A stretch of DNA of 64,000 bases from Aralia elata. Lineage: Eukaryota; Streptophyta; Magnoliopsida; Apiales; Araliaceae. Within the stretch, counting starts at the first letter, position 1, and each line of letters starts with the position of its first letter. The DNA lies in assembly GCA_034770075.1 (NCBI GenBank), contig JAVJAP010000122.1, positions 372,001-436,000 of the forward strand, read 5' to 3'. Position numbers and translations under genes: made by a program. Under the pieces are notes generated by a model that worked only from the letters and a program-made list of their open reading frames with translations, did no database searches and had not been told where the DNA came from. This document shows, piece after piece, positions 10,240 to 22,780 of the stretch.

Positions 10240-13200
10240 TTAAGAAAACATATCTAGCATGCCTAATTCAATACGTAATTTGCAAAACCTATCTGAACTT
10301 AAAGGTTTAGTGAATATATCGGCAATATTTAAATCTGTGTCAATGTGTTCTAATTTAATAGTCCCACTGTTTACATGATCACGTAAGAAATGATGTCTAA
10401 CATCTATGTGTTTTGATCTAGCATGCAATACAGTATTTTTACTCAAATTTATAGCACTGGTATTATCACATAATATTGACACACAGTTAAATTTTATATT
10501 ATAATCTGCAAGGGTCTGTTTCATCCACAGTATTTGTACACAGTAACGTGCAGCAACTATATATTCCGCTTCGGTGGTTGAAATAGATACGGAGTTTTGT
10601 TTCTTAGAAAACCAAGAAACCAAACATCCACCCAAAAATTGACATGTTCCACTAGTGCTTTTTCGATTAACATGATGACCTGCATAGTCAGAATCTGAAA
10701 AGCACACAAGATTAAATGGTTGACTTTTAGGATACCATAGGCCTAACTCTGTGGTTCCTTTAAGATATCGAAAAATTCTTTTAACAGCAACCAAATGTGA
10801 TTCTTTAGGATTTGACTGAAATCTGGCACATTTACAGACACTGAACATGATGTCAGGTCTACTAGCTGTGATATACAATAGGCTTCCAATCATTCCTCTA
10901 TATTTCTTTGTGTCAACATTTTTTCCATTTTGATCAGCAGTTAATTTATCAGTAGTTGACATAGGAGTATTAAGAGGTTTCACAGACTCTAAACCAAATT
11001 TCTTAATCATTTCTTTGCAATATTTGGATTGAGAAATATGAATACCTTTTTCGCCTTGCTTGATTTGTAATCCTAGGAAGAAATTTAATTCCCCCATCAT
11101 GCTCATTTCAAATTCCTTACTCATGTTCTCAGAAAAATCATTGCACATAGTAATGTCAGTAGAACCAAAAATGATGTCATCAACATAAATTTGAATAATA
11201 AGAATATCATCATTTTTGTATTTGGTGAACAAGGTAGTATCTACAGTTCCCCTTTTAAAACCGTTTTCAAGTAGAAATTTACTTAGACGTTCATACCATG
11301 CTCTGGGGGCCTGTTTTAAACCGTACAAGGCTTTATGTAATTTGTAAACATATTCAGGATGATCAAAATCTTCAAAACCAGGAGGTTGTTTAACATAAAC
11401 TTCCTCTTCAATAATACCATTTAAAAATGCAGATTTGACATCCATTTGAAACAATTTAAAATCTTTATGACATGCAAAAGCTAATAACATGCGTATAGAT
11501 TCAATTCTAGCAACAGGGGCATAAGTTTCATCATAATCAATACCTTCAAGTTGATTATACCCTTATGCAACTAATTTGGCCTTGTTACGTATAATAGTTC
11601 CGTTTTCATCTAACTTGTTACGAAAAACCCATCGAGTTCCAATAATGGAAGTATCCTCGTGTTTTGGAACTAACTCCCAGACTTTGTTTCTGGTGAACTG
11701 TTCAAGTTCATCTTGCATAGCAATTATCCAATCTTCCTCTAGTAAAGCATCTTTAATATTCTTAGGCTCAATTTGGGATAAAAAGGATAAATGACCAGCT
11801 AAATTATGTGCTTGTAATCTGGTAAGGACTCCTTTATCAATATCACCAATCACATTTTCTATGGGATGATTTTTGATAATATGTGAGTCTTTGGGCAAGT
11901 CATTCAATTGAGGATTGGGATTTTCAAGAGGATTAATACTGACAGGTGGAGATGCATTATCTAGTTTTGGTTCCTCCATATTTCTGAGAATATCTTCAAT
12001 GACAACATCACTGTCAACTAATTCTTTATATTTGGGAGGAGGTTGAGATTCATCAAACGTTACGTTCATTGATTCCTCAACGACCAAACTTCGTTTATTA
12101 AAGACTCTGTATGCTTTGCTATTAAGTGAATATCCCAGAAAAATTCCTTCATCGGATTTGGGATCAAATTTTAACAGATGTCCTTTAGTATTTAATATAA
12201 AACATTTACTCCCAAAAACACGAAAGTAATTTATTTTTGGAGTTCTTTTGTAATAAAGCTCATAGGGAGTTTTGAGCAAAATAGGTCTTAATAAAACTCT
12301 ATTTAAGATATAACAGGATGTTGCCACGGCTTCAGCCCAAAAATATTTAGGAAGACGATATTCATTTAACATTGTATTAGCCATTTCTTGTAAAGTGCAA
12401 TTTTTCCTTTCAACTACACCATTTGATTGTGGTGTGTAAAGAGCAGAGAAATTATGACTTATACCTTGCTCATCACAGAAAATAATGAAATCAGAATTGT
12501 TAAATTCTCTTCCATGATTAGAGCGGATATAAACAATAGAACTTCCCTGTTGATTCTGAATTTTCTTACATAAAGCACAAAAGGAATTTATAGCTTCATT
12601 TTTAAATTTTAGAAAATCAACCCAAGTAAATCGAGAATAGTCGTCGACCAAAACTAGAATATATACAGCACCACCCATGTTGTGTTTAGGAATAGGTCCT
12701 ACTAAGTCCATATGCAAGAGTTCTAAAGGTCGAGAGGTTGACACTGTGAGTTTAGGTTTATGAGATGCATGAATTTGTTTACCTAATTCGCATGCTTCAC
12801 AAATATGATCTTTAAAGAACTTTATTTTAGGAAGACCACGAACATGATCCTTAGAAGAAATGTTATTGATAAGTTTCATGTTGATGTGTCCTAATCTGCG
12901 ATGCCAAAGCCAATGATCTTCATTTGCAGATACAAGACATACATTATCTAGATGAGAATATTCATCTAGGTCACACGTGTACACATTTTGGTTTCTAGGG
13001 CATAATAAAACTAACTTACCAGCTTGATCAAATATTGAGCAATTATGAGTATTAAAAGATATCTTAAAACCACTATCACATAATTGACTGATAGATAGAA
13101 GATTATACCTTAGTCTTGTGACTAATTGTACGTTAGAAATTGTTATGTGTTTGTTACCCACACTACCAATTCCAACTACTTTACCTTTATTGTTATCTCC

Positions 13201-13332
13201 AAAGGTTACCTCAGCATAGTCTGTGGCTTGTAGATTATTCAATTTTGATTTGTCTCCAGTCATATGTCTTGAACAACCACTGTCGAGATACCATTTGCTT
13301 TTACCAGTTGCAGTTGTGAGACATTCCTGCAA
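10240..13332 (-). pseudogene. SIRE-like pol: protease, integrase, reverse transcriptase, RNase H
   Basis: Nearly complete copia polyprotein. The first block (13332-11563) has the protease motif YLDSGCSRHM near its start (residues about 16-25), the pre-integrase zinc region with HRRLGH and CEACELGK, and integrase with D (HMDLVG), D (YTPQSNG region) and E (VVERKN). The second block (11490-10240) holds reverse transcriptase (FLNGIIEEEVY, ALYGLKQAPRAWY, catalytic YVDD in IQIYVDDIIFGS) and RNase H (SDSDYAGH, STTEAEYI, KHIDVRHHFLRD). The only visible break between the blocks is an in-frame TAA at 11563-11565 where the context calls for a CAA glutamine codon, a C-to-T type change. The start at 13332 is a TTG and is just the edge of the open frame. 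The junction with gag lies in another frame with a TAG, so gag-pol fusion is lost here. Confidence 0.9.
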
Positions 13333-13361
13333 TATATACTAATTTCACAAATTGGTACCCT

Positions 13362-15563
13362 TTAATAAGGAGGGTCCTTTGGGTAAGTTCTCCACTTTGT
13401 ATAAGGAATACTTGTGTTTTCCTTTACAAAACTGGGTACAGGATAATTATCTTCAGTAGATACAAGCATTCTATGAGTAGCAGGTCTATAGTATGCATAA
13501 TTCATTTTATTCTTATAACCTGAATAATGATGATGAGAATTTCTATAAGGTCTTTTATTATAAAATTCTTTTCTTGTATTCTTTACAATGATCGGTGAAG
13601 TGTAAGTTCCTTTTGGAACCCAAATCATTTTACCTTTATAGTTTCCATTTCGAGCATTGCACATGTAAATAGAATGACCATTTCGATTACAGTAAGAACA
13701 TTTGGTAAATGGAGATGTATGAGTTTCTTTTTCTTTACTCTTAACATGATAGAGTCCTTTATCTTTTGTTTTACTCGATTCTCCAATGTATCCTAATCCT
13801 TCTTTATTAAATCCACACTTTTGTTGATTTAACATAACATCAAGGTTTTCTTTTCCTTTAGTGAATTTAAGAACTATAGTATTTAAATCATTACGTTCTT
13901 TAGTTAAAGTGCTAATTTGATCAATTAAAGAAGAGTCTTCTTTTTGTTTTTCAACTACTATTTTTAGGGATGAAATATCTTTGCTCAACACTTGATTTTG
14001 TATTTGAGTATCTTCATTTACTACAGCAAGTGTTGAATTTTCAATTTCAAGATTTTCAACAGAAATAATAAGTGTTGAATTTTCTATTTCAAGATCTTTA
14101 TTTAATTTTCTTAATTTTTCAATTTCTTCTTTTAGTAATAAATTTTCTGAAAAATCATTTTCTAATTTTTCTTTTTCTTCTTTTAAGCTTTCATTAATTA
14201 TAATTAAGTTTGAATTTTCTATTTCAAGATTTCTGTTAGTCTTAATTAATTTTTCTAATGAAATTTTTAATTTAATAAAATCTTCTTTAATGATTTCATT
14301 GTCCTCATATAAACAATTATAAGCTTCTTGTAATTCATGATGTTCTTCATTTATATTTTCTAATGTATGTGTGACAAATGAAGTACTAGGTAATTGATGT
14401 TCAGAATTTACCTCAGATCTTGGTGATGAATCGTCGTCTGCCATTAAGCACAAATTTGCTTTTTCTTCAGTTTGCTCAGTAGTTCCTTCTTCGTCACTTA
14501 AATTCCAGCCTTCCTCAGCTACTAGTGTTTTGTTGTTGACTAATTTTGGACAATCCTTTTTGAAATGTCCAGGCTGGTTGCATTCGAAACATGTATTTGA
14601 ATTTTCATTGGAGCTGATATTTCTAAAGTTGTTGTTTGCTTTGAAATTTCCTCCTTGTGGTTTTGGTTTGAAGACTTGTTTGCCTCTGAAGTTGTTATAG
14701 TTGTTGTTTGTCTTCAGAAAGCCTTTGCCATATTTTCTGTCTTTACTTTGAATTACTCTCCTGAGTTGTCTAGATAATAAAGCAACTTCATTATTATCTA
14801 AACTTAGGAGTTCTTCATTTAACTCCTCATCATCGCTTTCTTGATCTACAAGTAGAGCTTTGAAAGCAATTCCTTTCTTTTTGAGGTCTGTATCCGATCC
14901 TGCTTTTTCGACTAGCATGTCGACTTCATGAGCTCGAAGATTTCCGATAAGACTGTCAAGAGGATAGACAGTTAGATCCTGTATTTCTTTGATAGCTGTA
15001 ACTTTCATTTTCCATACGGATGGAAGAGCTTTGAGAATTCTTCTGTTTTTCTCATTGGTTGTGTAAGCTTTTCCGAGTTGTTCCAGCTCATCAATGATTC
15101 TGGAAAAATGTGTTTCCATATCAATGATTTTTTCATTTTCTTCAAGTCTGAAGTTTTCATACTTTTGGATTAGAGCATCTTTTCTGGTTTCTTTGATATG
15201 ATTGGTTCCTTCATAGGTTATAATCAATTTTTCCCAGATTTCTTTTGCATTCTTGCAATTGCTAACTCTTTTGTACTCTTTTTCTATGAGAGCACTGGTC
15301 AGCACTTGTTCAGCTCTAGATGCTATGTTCATAGCCTCTTCATCTTCAGTGGTGAATTCATCAGTATCTTTTTCTACGATCTTTTCTCCTTCAATTTTTG
15401 TGGGAACTTTCACACCTCGTTCTATGGCAAGCCAAACTTTGATTCCTTGTGACTTGGCATAGATTTTGAATCTATTTTTTCAGGTGGCAAAGTTTGTACC
15501 ATCAAATAGTGGAGGTCTGGACATTGATAGTCCTTCTCCGCAACCGGTAGCATTGTAGGCCAT
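13362..15563 (-). pseudogene. SIRE-like gag (nucleocapsid/coat protein)
   Basis: The most likely start is the ATG at 15563. It is followed by a TGA at codon 28 (15480-15482) where related proteins have a tryptophan, and then the frame is open from 15479 to the stop at 13362. The N-terminal 200 residues form the UBN2-type copia gag domain (AKEIWEKLIITYEG; LPSVWKMKVTAI). A first zinc knuckle CFECNQPGHFKKDC lies at 14548-14594. A long coiled coil rich in Glu/Leu/Asn repeats (ENSTLIIS, ENSTLAVV) spans roughly 14400-13850. A second knuckle-like motif CSYCNRNGHSIYMC lies at about 13660-13702. Such a long coiled-coil gag with two knuckles is typical of SIRE elements. The frame ends in TAA 30 bp before the pol frame begins. 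Confidence 0.88.
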
Positions 15564-15621
15564 AGATGGATCTACTCTTTGGTATGCCTGTACTTACTCA
15601 ACAAACAAGTTAAAGAGCACC

Positions 15622-15633
15622 GCTCTGATACCA
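15622..15633 (-). other. Primer-binding site of SIRE-like element (initiator tRNA-Met type)
   Basis: On the - strand it reads TGGTATCAGAGC, complementary to the 3' end of plant initiator tRNA-Met and usual for copia elements. It lies two bases from the LTR end (…CTTTCA at 15636). Confidence 0.9.
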
Positions 15634-15635
15634 AT

Positions 15636-18088
15636 TGAAAGTCCAATAATAATCTAGAAGGGGGGTTGAATAGATTATTACCATTTAAAAAATTATCTTA
15701 GGCCTTTTTAAATTTTTAGTAAATTAATTTGCAGTGTCAGAAATTAATATGAAAAATGGTAAAAAATTAATCACACAATGCACAGAGATTTGTCTGGTTC
15801 ACAACATACATCCAGGGTATGTTTCTACGTCCGGTCTCAAGCTCCTCTCCAGAACTTGAGATCCTATTACTATCAGTAATAAATACTCCTTCAACAGGCG
15901 GAGAAGCCTTTACAAAGTTTTATAGACAAACTTATAACTATTCCACAACTAACTCTCTTGGACAGCAAGCTCTCAGCTCCCTCCTCAAACTTAGTTGCAC
16001 CTTTCCTTTGAGTTCAGTTTTACTTTATGATCTGGTCTTGAAACGACAGTCTCTTCCTCACCTCACAAGTACACTAGAGACCCAACTCCCAGCTGACCTC
16101 TCTAAGTCTCTGGTCTTGGTCAAAGAATTACTCGTCTTTCTCACAAATACATAAAAGAAACTAACTCTACCCTTTTCCTTTTACAAATGGATTTGATGTA
16201 AATATGCTTCTAAAATAAGCAGATGAAATTTAGTACAGATGTATAAAAGTTTAAATAACTTTTATATTTGATGCTCTTCAAATAAGCAGATAGCAATTAA
16301 AGTTCAGTTATATTTATAAAAGTTCAATGACTTTTATATTTGAGAAAGTATGCTTCTAATGTAAGCAGGTATGAGTTTATGCTCAATAAATATCAGTGCT
16401 TCTAAGTAAGCAAATATATAATTTAATGCAAATTTATAAAGAAGTATTTATTCTTTATAATAAAGAATGTGTTTCTTTTGATTTCAAATGTTATGCAACA
16501 AGTATTGTATGAAAAATGATTTTAGGTTCAAATACTTGTAATAACATATATAAATAAACAGTATTTGATATAACAAATAAATTTGTTGTAACTCAAAGAT
16601 ATATGAAAAATATTTTATCTATTATGTGAATGATTATAAATAAAGCCACTTAGGATTTTAAGGACCGTTTGAATAATTTGCTCGAGAGTGAATAAATTCA
16701 AATTATATCGGTTTCTAAGTACGGGCAAAATTTATAGTTTCACAATTGATACTTATATAAATATTTTCAGTGGATCGCAAGAAATTCAAGAAACTGTTCG
16801 GATACGTCTCTATAAGAGAAATATCTCAGGGTTGTGCTGACGATCAAGCTATAATCCACTTTACTAATATTTATATAAATAATATTAATAAAAAGCCACT
16901 TAGGATTTTAAGGACCGTTTGAATAATTCACTCAAGAGTGAATAAATTCAAATTATATCGGTGTCTAAGTACTGACTTATTATTAATAAATAGATGAAAT
17001 ATAGATATATATAATTGTGTATAATAATTTGTATTTGTATATCTATAATCATAAACAAGTAAGAGATAATGCAATTTAAATAATTCAAACAACTTATCTC
17101 AAACACTTGTGACCAATTTTCTCTTCCTTAACTAATCAGAACCTTGAAAATAGAAGAGAGCTAAAGCTTTTTAGAGAGAATGTAGGCAAGGAGTAAGCTT
17201 TTTCTTTTTGAATTGGCAAATGAGAATGAAGAATAAGCTTCCTATTTATAGAATTTTGAAGCTAGGGGCATGTTGGTCTTTTTGAAAAATCAAGGGCTGT
17301 GATGATGTTATTTTAAAATGTAAGGCTCGGATGAAATGAACTCACGCGGATCAGTATTCATCAGTTTTTCTTCCGCATTAATTTTCAGGACGGTTGAAAA
17401 TTCTTCCATCCTTTGTGTAATAAATGATCACATGCTCCTTTTCAATTCAAATTGATTTCCAGCCCATACACGGAAGTAAGAAAGGTTTTGTCCCAAAATG
17501 TAAGTCATTTGTTTTGTCAGCACACTTGTTTAAGCCTTTAGCTTATGGCATACATGCATACATAATATATTTATATGACACACACACATGTATGTAATTT
17601 CAAACCGTCCCAGTACATAGCTTCGGATAGAATGAAATAAATTGTCCCAAAATAGTGTCTCATTCCTTTTGGTTAAAGACTTGGCAAATGTAACAATTAA
17701 AAACCTGACTTCATTTTCGGGTTCACAAATAGTTTCAAGGCTTAATCCGAGTATGCATGCGTAAATATTTTAAGGCTTAAAAAATAATCTTTTTGCATTT
17801 TGAAATTTATTTCGAAAGCTTTAAAAAATTATTTTTGAAATAGGAATACTCCTTTGCCTTAGGAAATGTTAATATGTGAATTAACCATTTTAACACTTGA
17901 TATTATTTTATCAAGGTTAATAAGATTTTAATTCATTTAGAAATTTAGAAAATATTTTTGGTCAAAGTAAATGAGGATAATTCAAAACAACTATAAAACA
18001 AAACCTATGGAGAGGATTCTACCCTTTTGTTAATCTTTTTCTTAATTATTGTTATCATCAAAATATTCTAAAAATCGGAGACCTATCA
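15636..18088 (-). repeat. 5' LTR of SIRE-like element (2453 bp)
   Basis: In element direction it runs from TGATAGGTCTCCG (18088) to TTGGACTTTCA (15636), next to the primer site. It contains a near-identical 83-bp block twice (about 16644-16726 and 16892-16975). It also has four copies of a small inverted-repeat motif of the form TGCTTCTAA…TAAGCAG near 16204, 16262, 16350 and 16399, which could act as regulatory or slippage repeats. The 111-codon ORF inside it (15819-16154) has no homology I recognise. Confidence 0.87.
16644..16976. repeat. Duplicated 83-bp block inside the SIRE LTR
   Basis: The block begins AAGCCACTTAGGATTTTAAG and ends near TCGGT(T/G)TCTAAGTAC. The two copies are 248 bp apart and differ at a handful of positions. 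The sequence between them is unique. Confidence 0.85.
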
Positions 18089-19197
18089 TTTTATTTTGTA
18101 GGATTTAATATTTTAAAGTCAATATCTTGGTGATCAAGCAATATTTAATGCTTCTATTCATGAAAGGAAAGAAACAAGAAGAATCCTACAAGGATAAGGA
18201 AGGAAGTGGAACAATCTTGGTGTGCAAGTCAAATCCAATGAAGGAAAGAAAAATCTATTTAGAAGATCTTTTTGAAGGAAGTTGATTGCCACTAGGAAGT
18301 TAAAACCTACATAAAAAAGAATTAATGTCTTATGCCTATAAATAGAGGATTACTAAGAGAGCTTAGGGACTTGTCTACAATCATCTCTCTCTATTATTCT
18401 TTAGTGTTTTCAAGGTCATATATAACTAAATTCTTATTCTTGGATTAAGGAGACGGAAACCTCGGAAGTATTACACTGTGAGATCTAATTGATTTTAATT
18501 GTTCAATTATTATTTTGAGTATTGATTATTCTTCTGTGCTTTAATTCTATGATTGTTATGTTTAATTACTAGAGTGCACACTAGTTTATTATTCATAGAA
18601 ATCTACTGCTAAATTAGATATCAAATCCGTAATTGTTTGGTCACTCTAATTTGTGAAACAACTAAGGTTAATAATTGACTGCAGATCACGAGATTATTAT
18701 ATCTTAGGAAGAATACTCAACTAAATTAAATACAACCGCTTGTGTTTGTGTTGTTTAGCTTCATCGTTTTTTCTAATTCTTAAAGCATCTACTAGATTAA
18801 ACTTTTAGCGCTTGTCTGAAGGTATTTAGTAGTTAGGGTTATTTAGATCGCTTGTTTCTATATAACTAAAATTAAGGAAAGGCACGGAATAATTTAGAAT
18901 GGTGAATTGATTTTAACGGTGAATATTCAAAATATTAATTGATTATGCTTGAGTCAATGATCAGTGTAAGTTTCTGAGGTGGAAGTTGATCTAATCCAAG
19001 GTTTGTTTTCTCTGATTTATTTTAATAAATTATTTTGCATTATTTTTAGTTTAGTTTAATAATTACATTCAAAACCCCCTTTTTTGGTATACAAAATATA
19101 AAAATAGATTAATCATTCTCTGTGGGATCGACGTTTGCTTGCGCTACTACATAATTACTGTTCGCAGTGAGATTTTATTTTTGATTTCCTCTGACAG
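18089..19197. other. LTR-like remnant (possible solo or partial LTR)
   Basis: There is no coding frame. A TATA-like TATAAATAGAGG at about 18340, a downstream AC/CT-rich leader and a late GTGGGATCGACG motif (about 19113) are reminiscent of gypsy LTRs of the Athila type. The right edge coincides with an abrupt end of the RPA1-like gene at 19198, so an insertion probably ended here. I could not find matching terminal bases or a target duplication, so the identity is tentative. Confidence 0.35.
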
Positions 19198-20811
19198 CAT
19201 ACCACGTATCATCCATTACTTTAACTTGAACTTTGAATCTGTATTTAAAAGTTCGATTTACCAAGTTAGTTATAAGTAATAGGCTGGACATAGTATGATG
19301 TTAGATATACCAGATAGCAAAAAATTGTAGTACAATACCTTGGCATGACATACTTGACATAGTCATAACATTTATCACACCAATATTTTCCACTATCGGG
19401 TTTTACTTTTTTTCGACACTTTGTGCATGAATTGTAGAACCAGTTGTATTCGGTTTCTATGCAAAGAATTGTAGCAAGTACCACACATGTTGTCTCCTAT
19501 TATGTTCCATAGAAAAATAACAAAAGAAAATTAGATGTTATATTACAGAAAATAGTAAGGTTGTGAAATAATTGTCATACATCTGTTGCATCTCGTATCT
19601 CATCTAGAGTCTTCCTATCACATAACTGGAGGAATTAATCTATTATAGACATTGTGCTCTGGCTGGATAAATGATTTATTGCCGGTTTAGTTCTTTTTGC
19701 AACACAAACGCTGTTATTTAGGTAGAAAATAGTGAGTTGTAAATATAAGTACATCAATGTAATAGAAATTAGTTAGTTTAAAAAGAAGTATGTTATATAC
19801 CTAATTTTGAAATTAACAACTTCAGGAATATCTTCATTTATTAGAAGTCTCGAACTGAATATTGAGTTTGACAATGTTAATGTACCTATTTTTTAGTGAT
19901 ATACATTGTATAGTTAATCAACATTGAGTTTGCTATATATTCAGTATAATAAAATGGAGAATACCTTTCCAAAACTTAATTTTTGCAAATTGTAAAATAA
20001 TGATCACGGTGTCTTGACTTTCAGTTTCAACAAAAGAGCAAATTTGGTGTGCGTAGTCATCCCACAAGGTGCAGCTCAATACATTATTGCTGTCAGAAAA
20101 TTTCGTCGTTAGATTAAGTTAAATAATCATAGTAATAGATAGAATGGTTACGTGTTGACAAATTAAAATTGACATGTTATCAGTTAATTCAACATTAACT
20201 CTCTTGCTTTGTTTACCATTGTTTGTTTTTTACTCTAAACTCCTAATTACAGTTAGTTGTCCAATAACATTTGACCAGAAACAGTAGAAATAAGTGGTTA
20301 AATAAAAAATTGTGCATGGAAAAATAAGAAGATAAAATTATTCATAAACGTACCAACTAAGTAGGAATCGTGAACATGGTTTGATAGTAGTTGATCGTAT
20401 GGATTGAATTGAAATCCATACATATGTATGGGAGCATTGTCCAACTCTCGCAGTGAGGTTGAATAGAGGAAATTTATTTTGTATGGATATTTGGTAGTTC
20501 TGAAAGAACCACTGTTTTGGCCGACAACAAAATTTGTGATCATAAAGACTTTATGCTCCTTGACAAGTAGTTGCTTGTATTTTTCTATCCTATAATGTTG
20601 AAATTTGTTAATAATTTAAGTTTTCTGAAAAAGTAAAATTTGAGTTATGTATGTATGTTACCTTTTCATCCAACAGAACTATCTCGATGCTATTTACGTA
20701 GTCAGGTTTGTTAAAGCTAGACATATTCCAAAGCCTAGTTATTCTCACTTTGATCTTCCACGTCTCCTTGACAGGACTGATTTCATCAACAAAATCGTAT
20801 TTGCTCGACAT
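19198..20811 (-). pseudogene. RPA1-like gene remnant (DUF223 / replication protein A large subunit type)
   Basis: Spliced gene read right to left. Exon 1 starts at the ATG at 20811 (MSSKYDFVDEISPVKETW) and ends at a GTAACA donor at 20661. It carries the first OB-fold typical of plant RPA1-like DUF223 proteins. The next exon (about 20589-20354) reads FVVGQNSGSFRTT and YSTSLRELDN. A further piece at about 20080-19968 reads CTLWDDYAHQICSF, a DNA-binding-domain-B signature. A zinc-ribbon exon at about 19480-19340 has CTKCRKKV and WCDKC (two CxxC pairs), and a last exon at about 19245-19200 starts FKVQVKVMDDT. The gene stops abruptly at 19198. Frames between exons are not always consistent and one piece has an internal stop, so it is probably dead. 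Such genes are common as accessory genes of plant Helitrons. Confidence 0.72.
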
Positions 20812-20939
20812 CTAAGTAATAGATTATTGTGTTAACAAAACAGTAATAAAATTTGTTAATAGTACAAAAAAGAAGAATAAAAGAAGCAAAGTAATATTAC
20901 TGTATAGTAGAAAAGTATAATATTATTTTTTAATTTGAA

Positions 20940-21226
20940 TAAAAGAATACTTGTGTTGTGCTAATCACGGATAAATAGCAGTAGTAGACTAAAGAAAAGA
21001 AATATAGCATTAGTAGGCTAAAAGAATACATGCATTGTGGTAATCACGGATAGATAGCAGTAGTAGGCTAAAGAAAAGAAATATAACATTAGTAGGCTAA
21101 AAGAATACATGTGTTGTGCTAATCACGGATAAATAGCAATAGTAGGCTAAAGAAAAGAAATATAGCAGTAGTAGGCTAAAAAAATACTTGTGTTGTGCTA
21201 ATCACGGATAAATAGCAATTAGACAT
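20940..21226. repeat. Tandem repeat, about 80-bp unit, 3.6 copies
   Basis: Units begin near 20940, 21021, 21100 and 21178. Each contains TGTGCTAATCACGGATAAAT, then AGCAGTAGTAGGCTAAAGAA and AAGAAATATAGCA. Within a unit the string TAGTAGGCTAAA occurs twice, so an older half-unit duplication is likely. It lies just upstream of the RPA1-like gene start and could cover its promoter. A related ATCACGGATTAAAT recurs at 21875 and 21955. Confidence 0.9.
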
Positions 21227-22780
21227 CAACTGTGCACATGCATTATACATGCAAAATACTTTAATCTTCTCATTATTCAATGAAGTCTTACACAGTGCTT
21301 CCAATTAACAATTAAAAAAAATAATATTAATCTACTAATTTGATCTTACCGGATACCGATTTCAATGAATTCTCTTTCAGTTCTTATGCTGCCTCACGCT
21401 TCGTTTCTTCAGTTTGTATAAGGTGTAGAACGGCGTAATTAGGTTTTATTTATTAGTTCTCCTAATTTTAATAGGATTCAAATCTCCAAATTTTAATAAG
21501 ATTTAAATTACTAAAATTTTAAAATGCAGTTATATAAATTAGTGTATATCTGTGTATATTTTAAATTATTAAAATATTAAAATACAGTTAAAAGTTTTAA
21601 ATTTTAAAATTTTAAATCTGTGTATATCTTAGATTATTAAAATATTTAAATTAGTGTATATCCACCCCAATTATTTCTAGATAAAATTTTAAAATGCAGT
21701 TACAGATAAAAGATATATTGTTTGGTACTTGAAGTGCAACCAGTGATGCATACACCGTATTAGTAATGCAAAAATAATACGGATAGAAGTTATAAAGAAG
21801 GCAAAAATAAATAAACAAATTTCATATATTGATAGATACGGATAGAGGTCACCTTAAATTTATAAAATGCAGTTATAATCACGGATTAAATTGATACACA
21901 GCAGTAGTAAATTGATATACAACAGTATTAAGATGAAGAAAACAAATTGTGATAATCACGGATTAAATTAGTGTATATATGTGTTTATTTTAAAAGTTTT
22001 AAATTATTAAAATTTTAAAATGCAGTTAAAGATAAAAGATATATATTGTTTGGTTCTGGCTCAAACCAACTCCTCAATGCATCAATTTATGCACTTTTAG
22101 GGGAAATTAAACGAATATTATTTTAAAAATATTAGGTTAAAGAAAACAAAATGTAACAAATATGTATAAAATTAGTTTAGATTTGTAGTGATTTTAGGAT
22201 ATTGAAAAAAATTAAGAATAGTATGAAATTTAAAGAGGGTAAGTTGTTATCACCCTAATATGTTTTTTAGTATAAATTGTTTATTTTATTGTGTAAGATT
22301 AAAGTAATTAAAAATAATTTTTAAATATGTAGATTAGTTTAATTATGAGGTTAAGGAAATATGTTAGTGGGATGTGTATTTGATAGTAATTGGGTTAAAG
22401 ATAGAGGTATAATGTATTTGGGATTTATAAAATCAACATATTAATGTGTCTGAATTAGTATATATTTTATTTTAAAAATATTAAGTTGTTATAGTGATTT
22501 GATAATATTAGAATTATTAGATATGTAGTGATTTAATAATTATTAGATAAACGTAGTTGTAGGTATAATATTATTAAAATATTAGAAAAACAGAAAAATC
22601 AGACATATAGTGTGTGTATAATATTATTAAAATATTAGAAAAACACAAAAACCGGAGATATTATGGTTCAGCAGAATGTGAATGGTAATTAATGTTGTAT
22701 AGTAGGTGTCAAATGTTGGGAATGCCACTTGTCAAAAAACGGTGTCAAACAACTACAATTTAGTATATATAAATAAATAG
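21227..22780. other. AT-rich intergenic DNA with diverged short repeats, no gene seen
   Basis: Repeated fragments of the type AAATTATTAAAATTTTAAAATGCAGTTA and TTAGTGTATATCTGTGTATA occur at 21505-21560, 21590-21660, 21680-21710, 21845-21870 and 21965-22035. No frame above 60 codons has any support. Confidence 0.5.

Larger units (their letters stand above)
5970..18088 (-). mobile_element. SIRE/Maximus-like Ty1/copia retrotransposon with envelope-like ORF
   Basis: The order along the - strand is: 5' LTR (18088-15636), tRNA-Met-type primer site, long gag with coiled coil and two zinc knuckles, pol, long 3' spacer, envelope-like frame, polypurine tract and a truncated 3' LTR (6602-5970). A copia pol followed by a further ORF, a very long LTR and a long coiled-coil gag is the layout of the SIRE (Maximus) lineage. 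The two LTR segments that can be compared (633 bp each) differ at only two positions that I can see, so the insertion looks recent. gag and pol nevertheless carry nonsense changes, so this copy was probably mobilised by proteins made elsewhere. Confidence 0.85.

Noticed and set aside
15819..16154. 111-codon ORF in the SIRE 5' LTR
   Set aside because: It lies within LTR U5/R-like sequence and has no recognisable domain. The 3' LTR does not retain it.
20940..21226. CRISPR-like appearance of the 80-bp repeats
   Set aside because: The units are contiguous with no unique spacers, and this is a plant genome.
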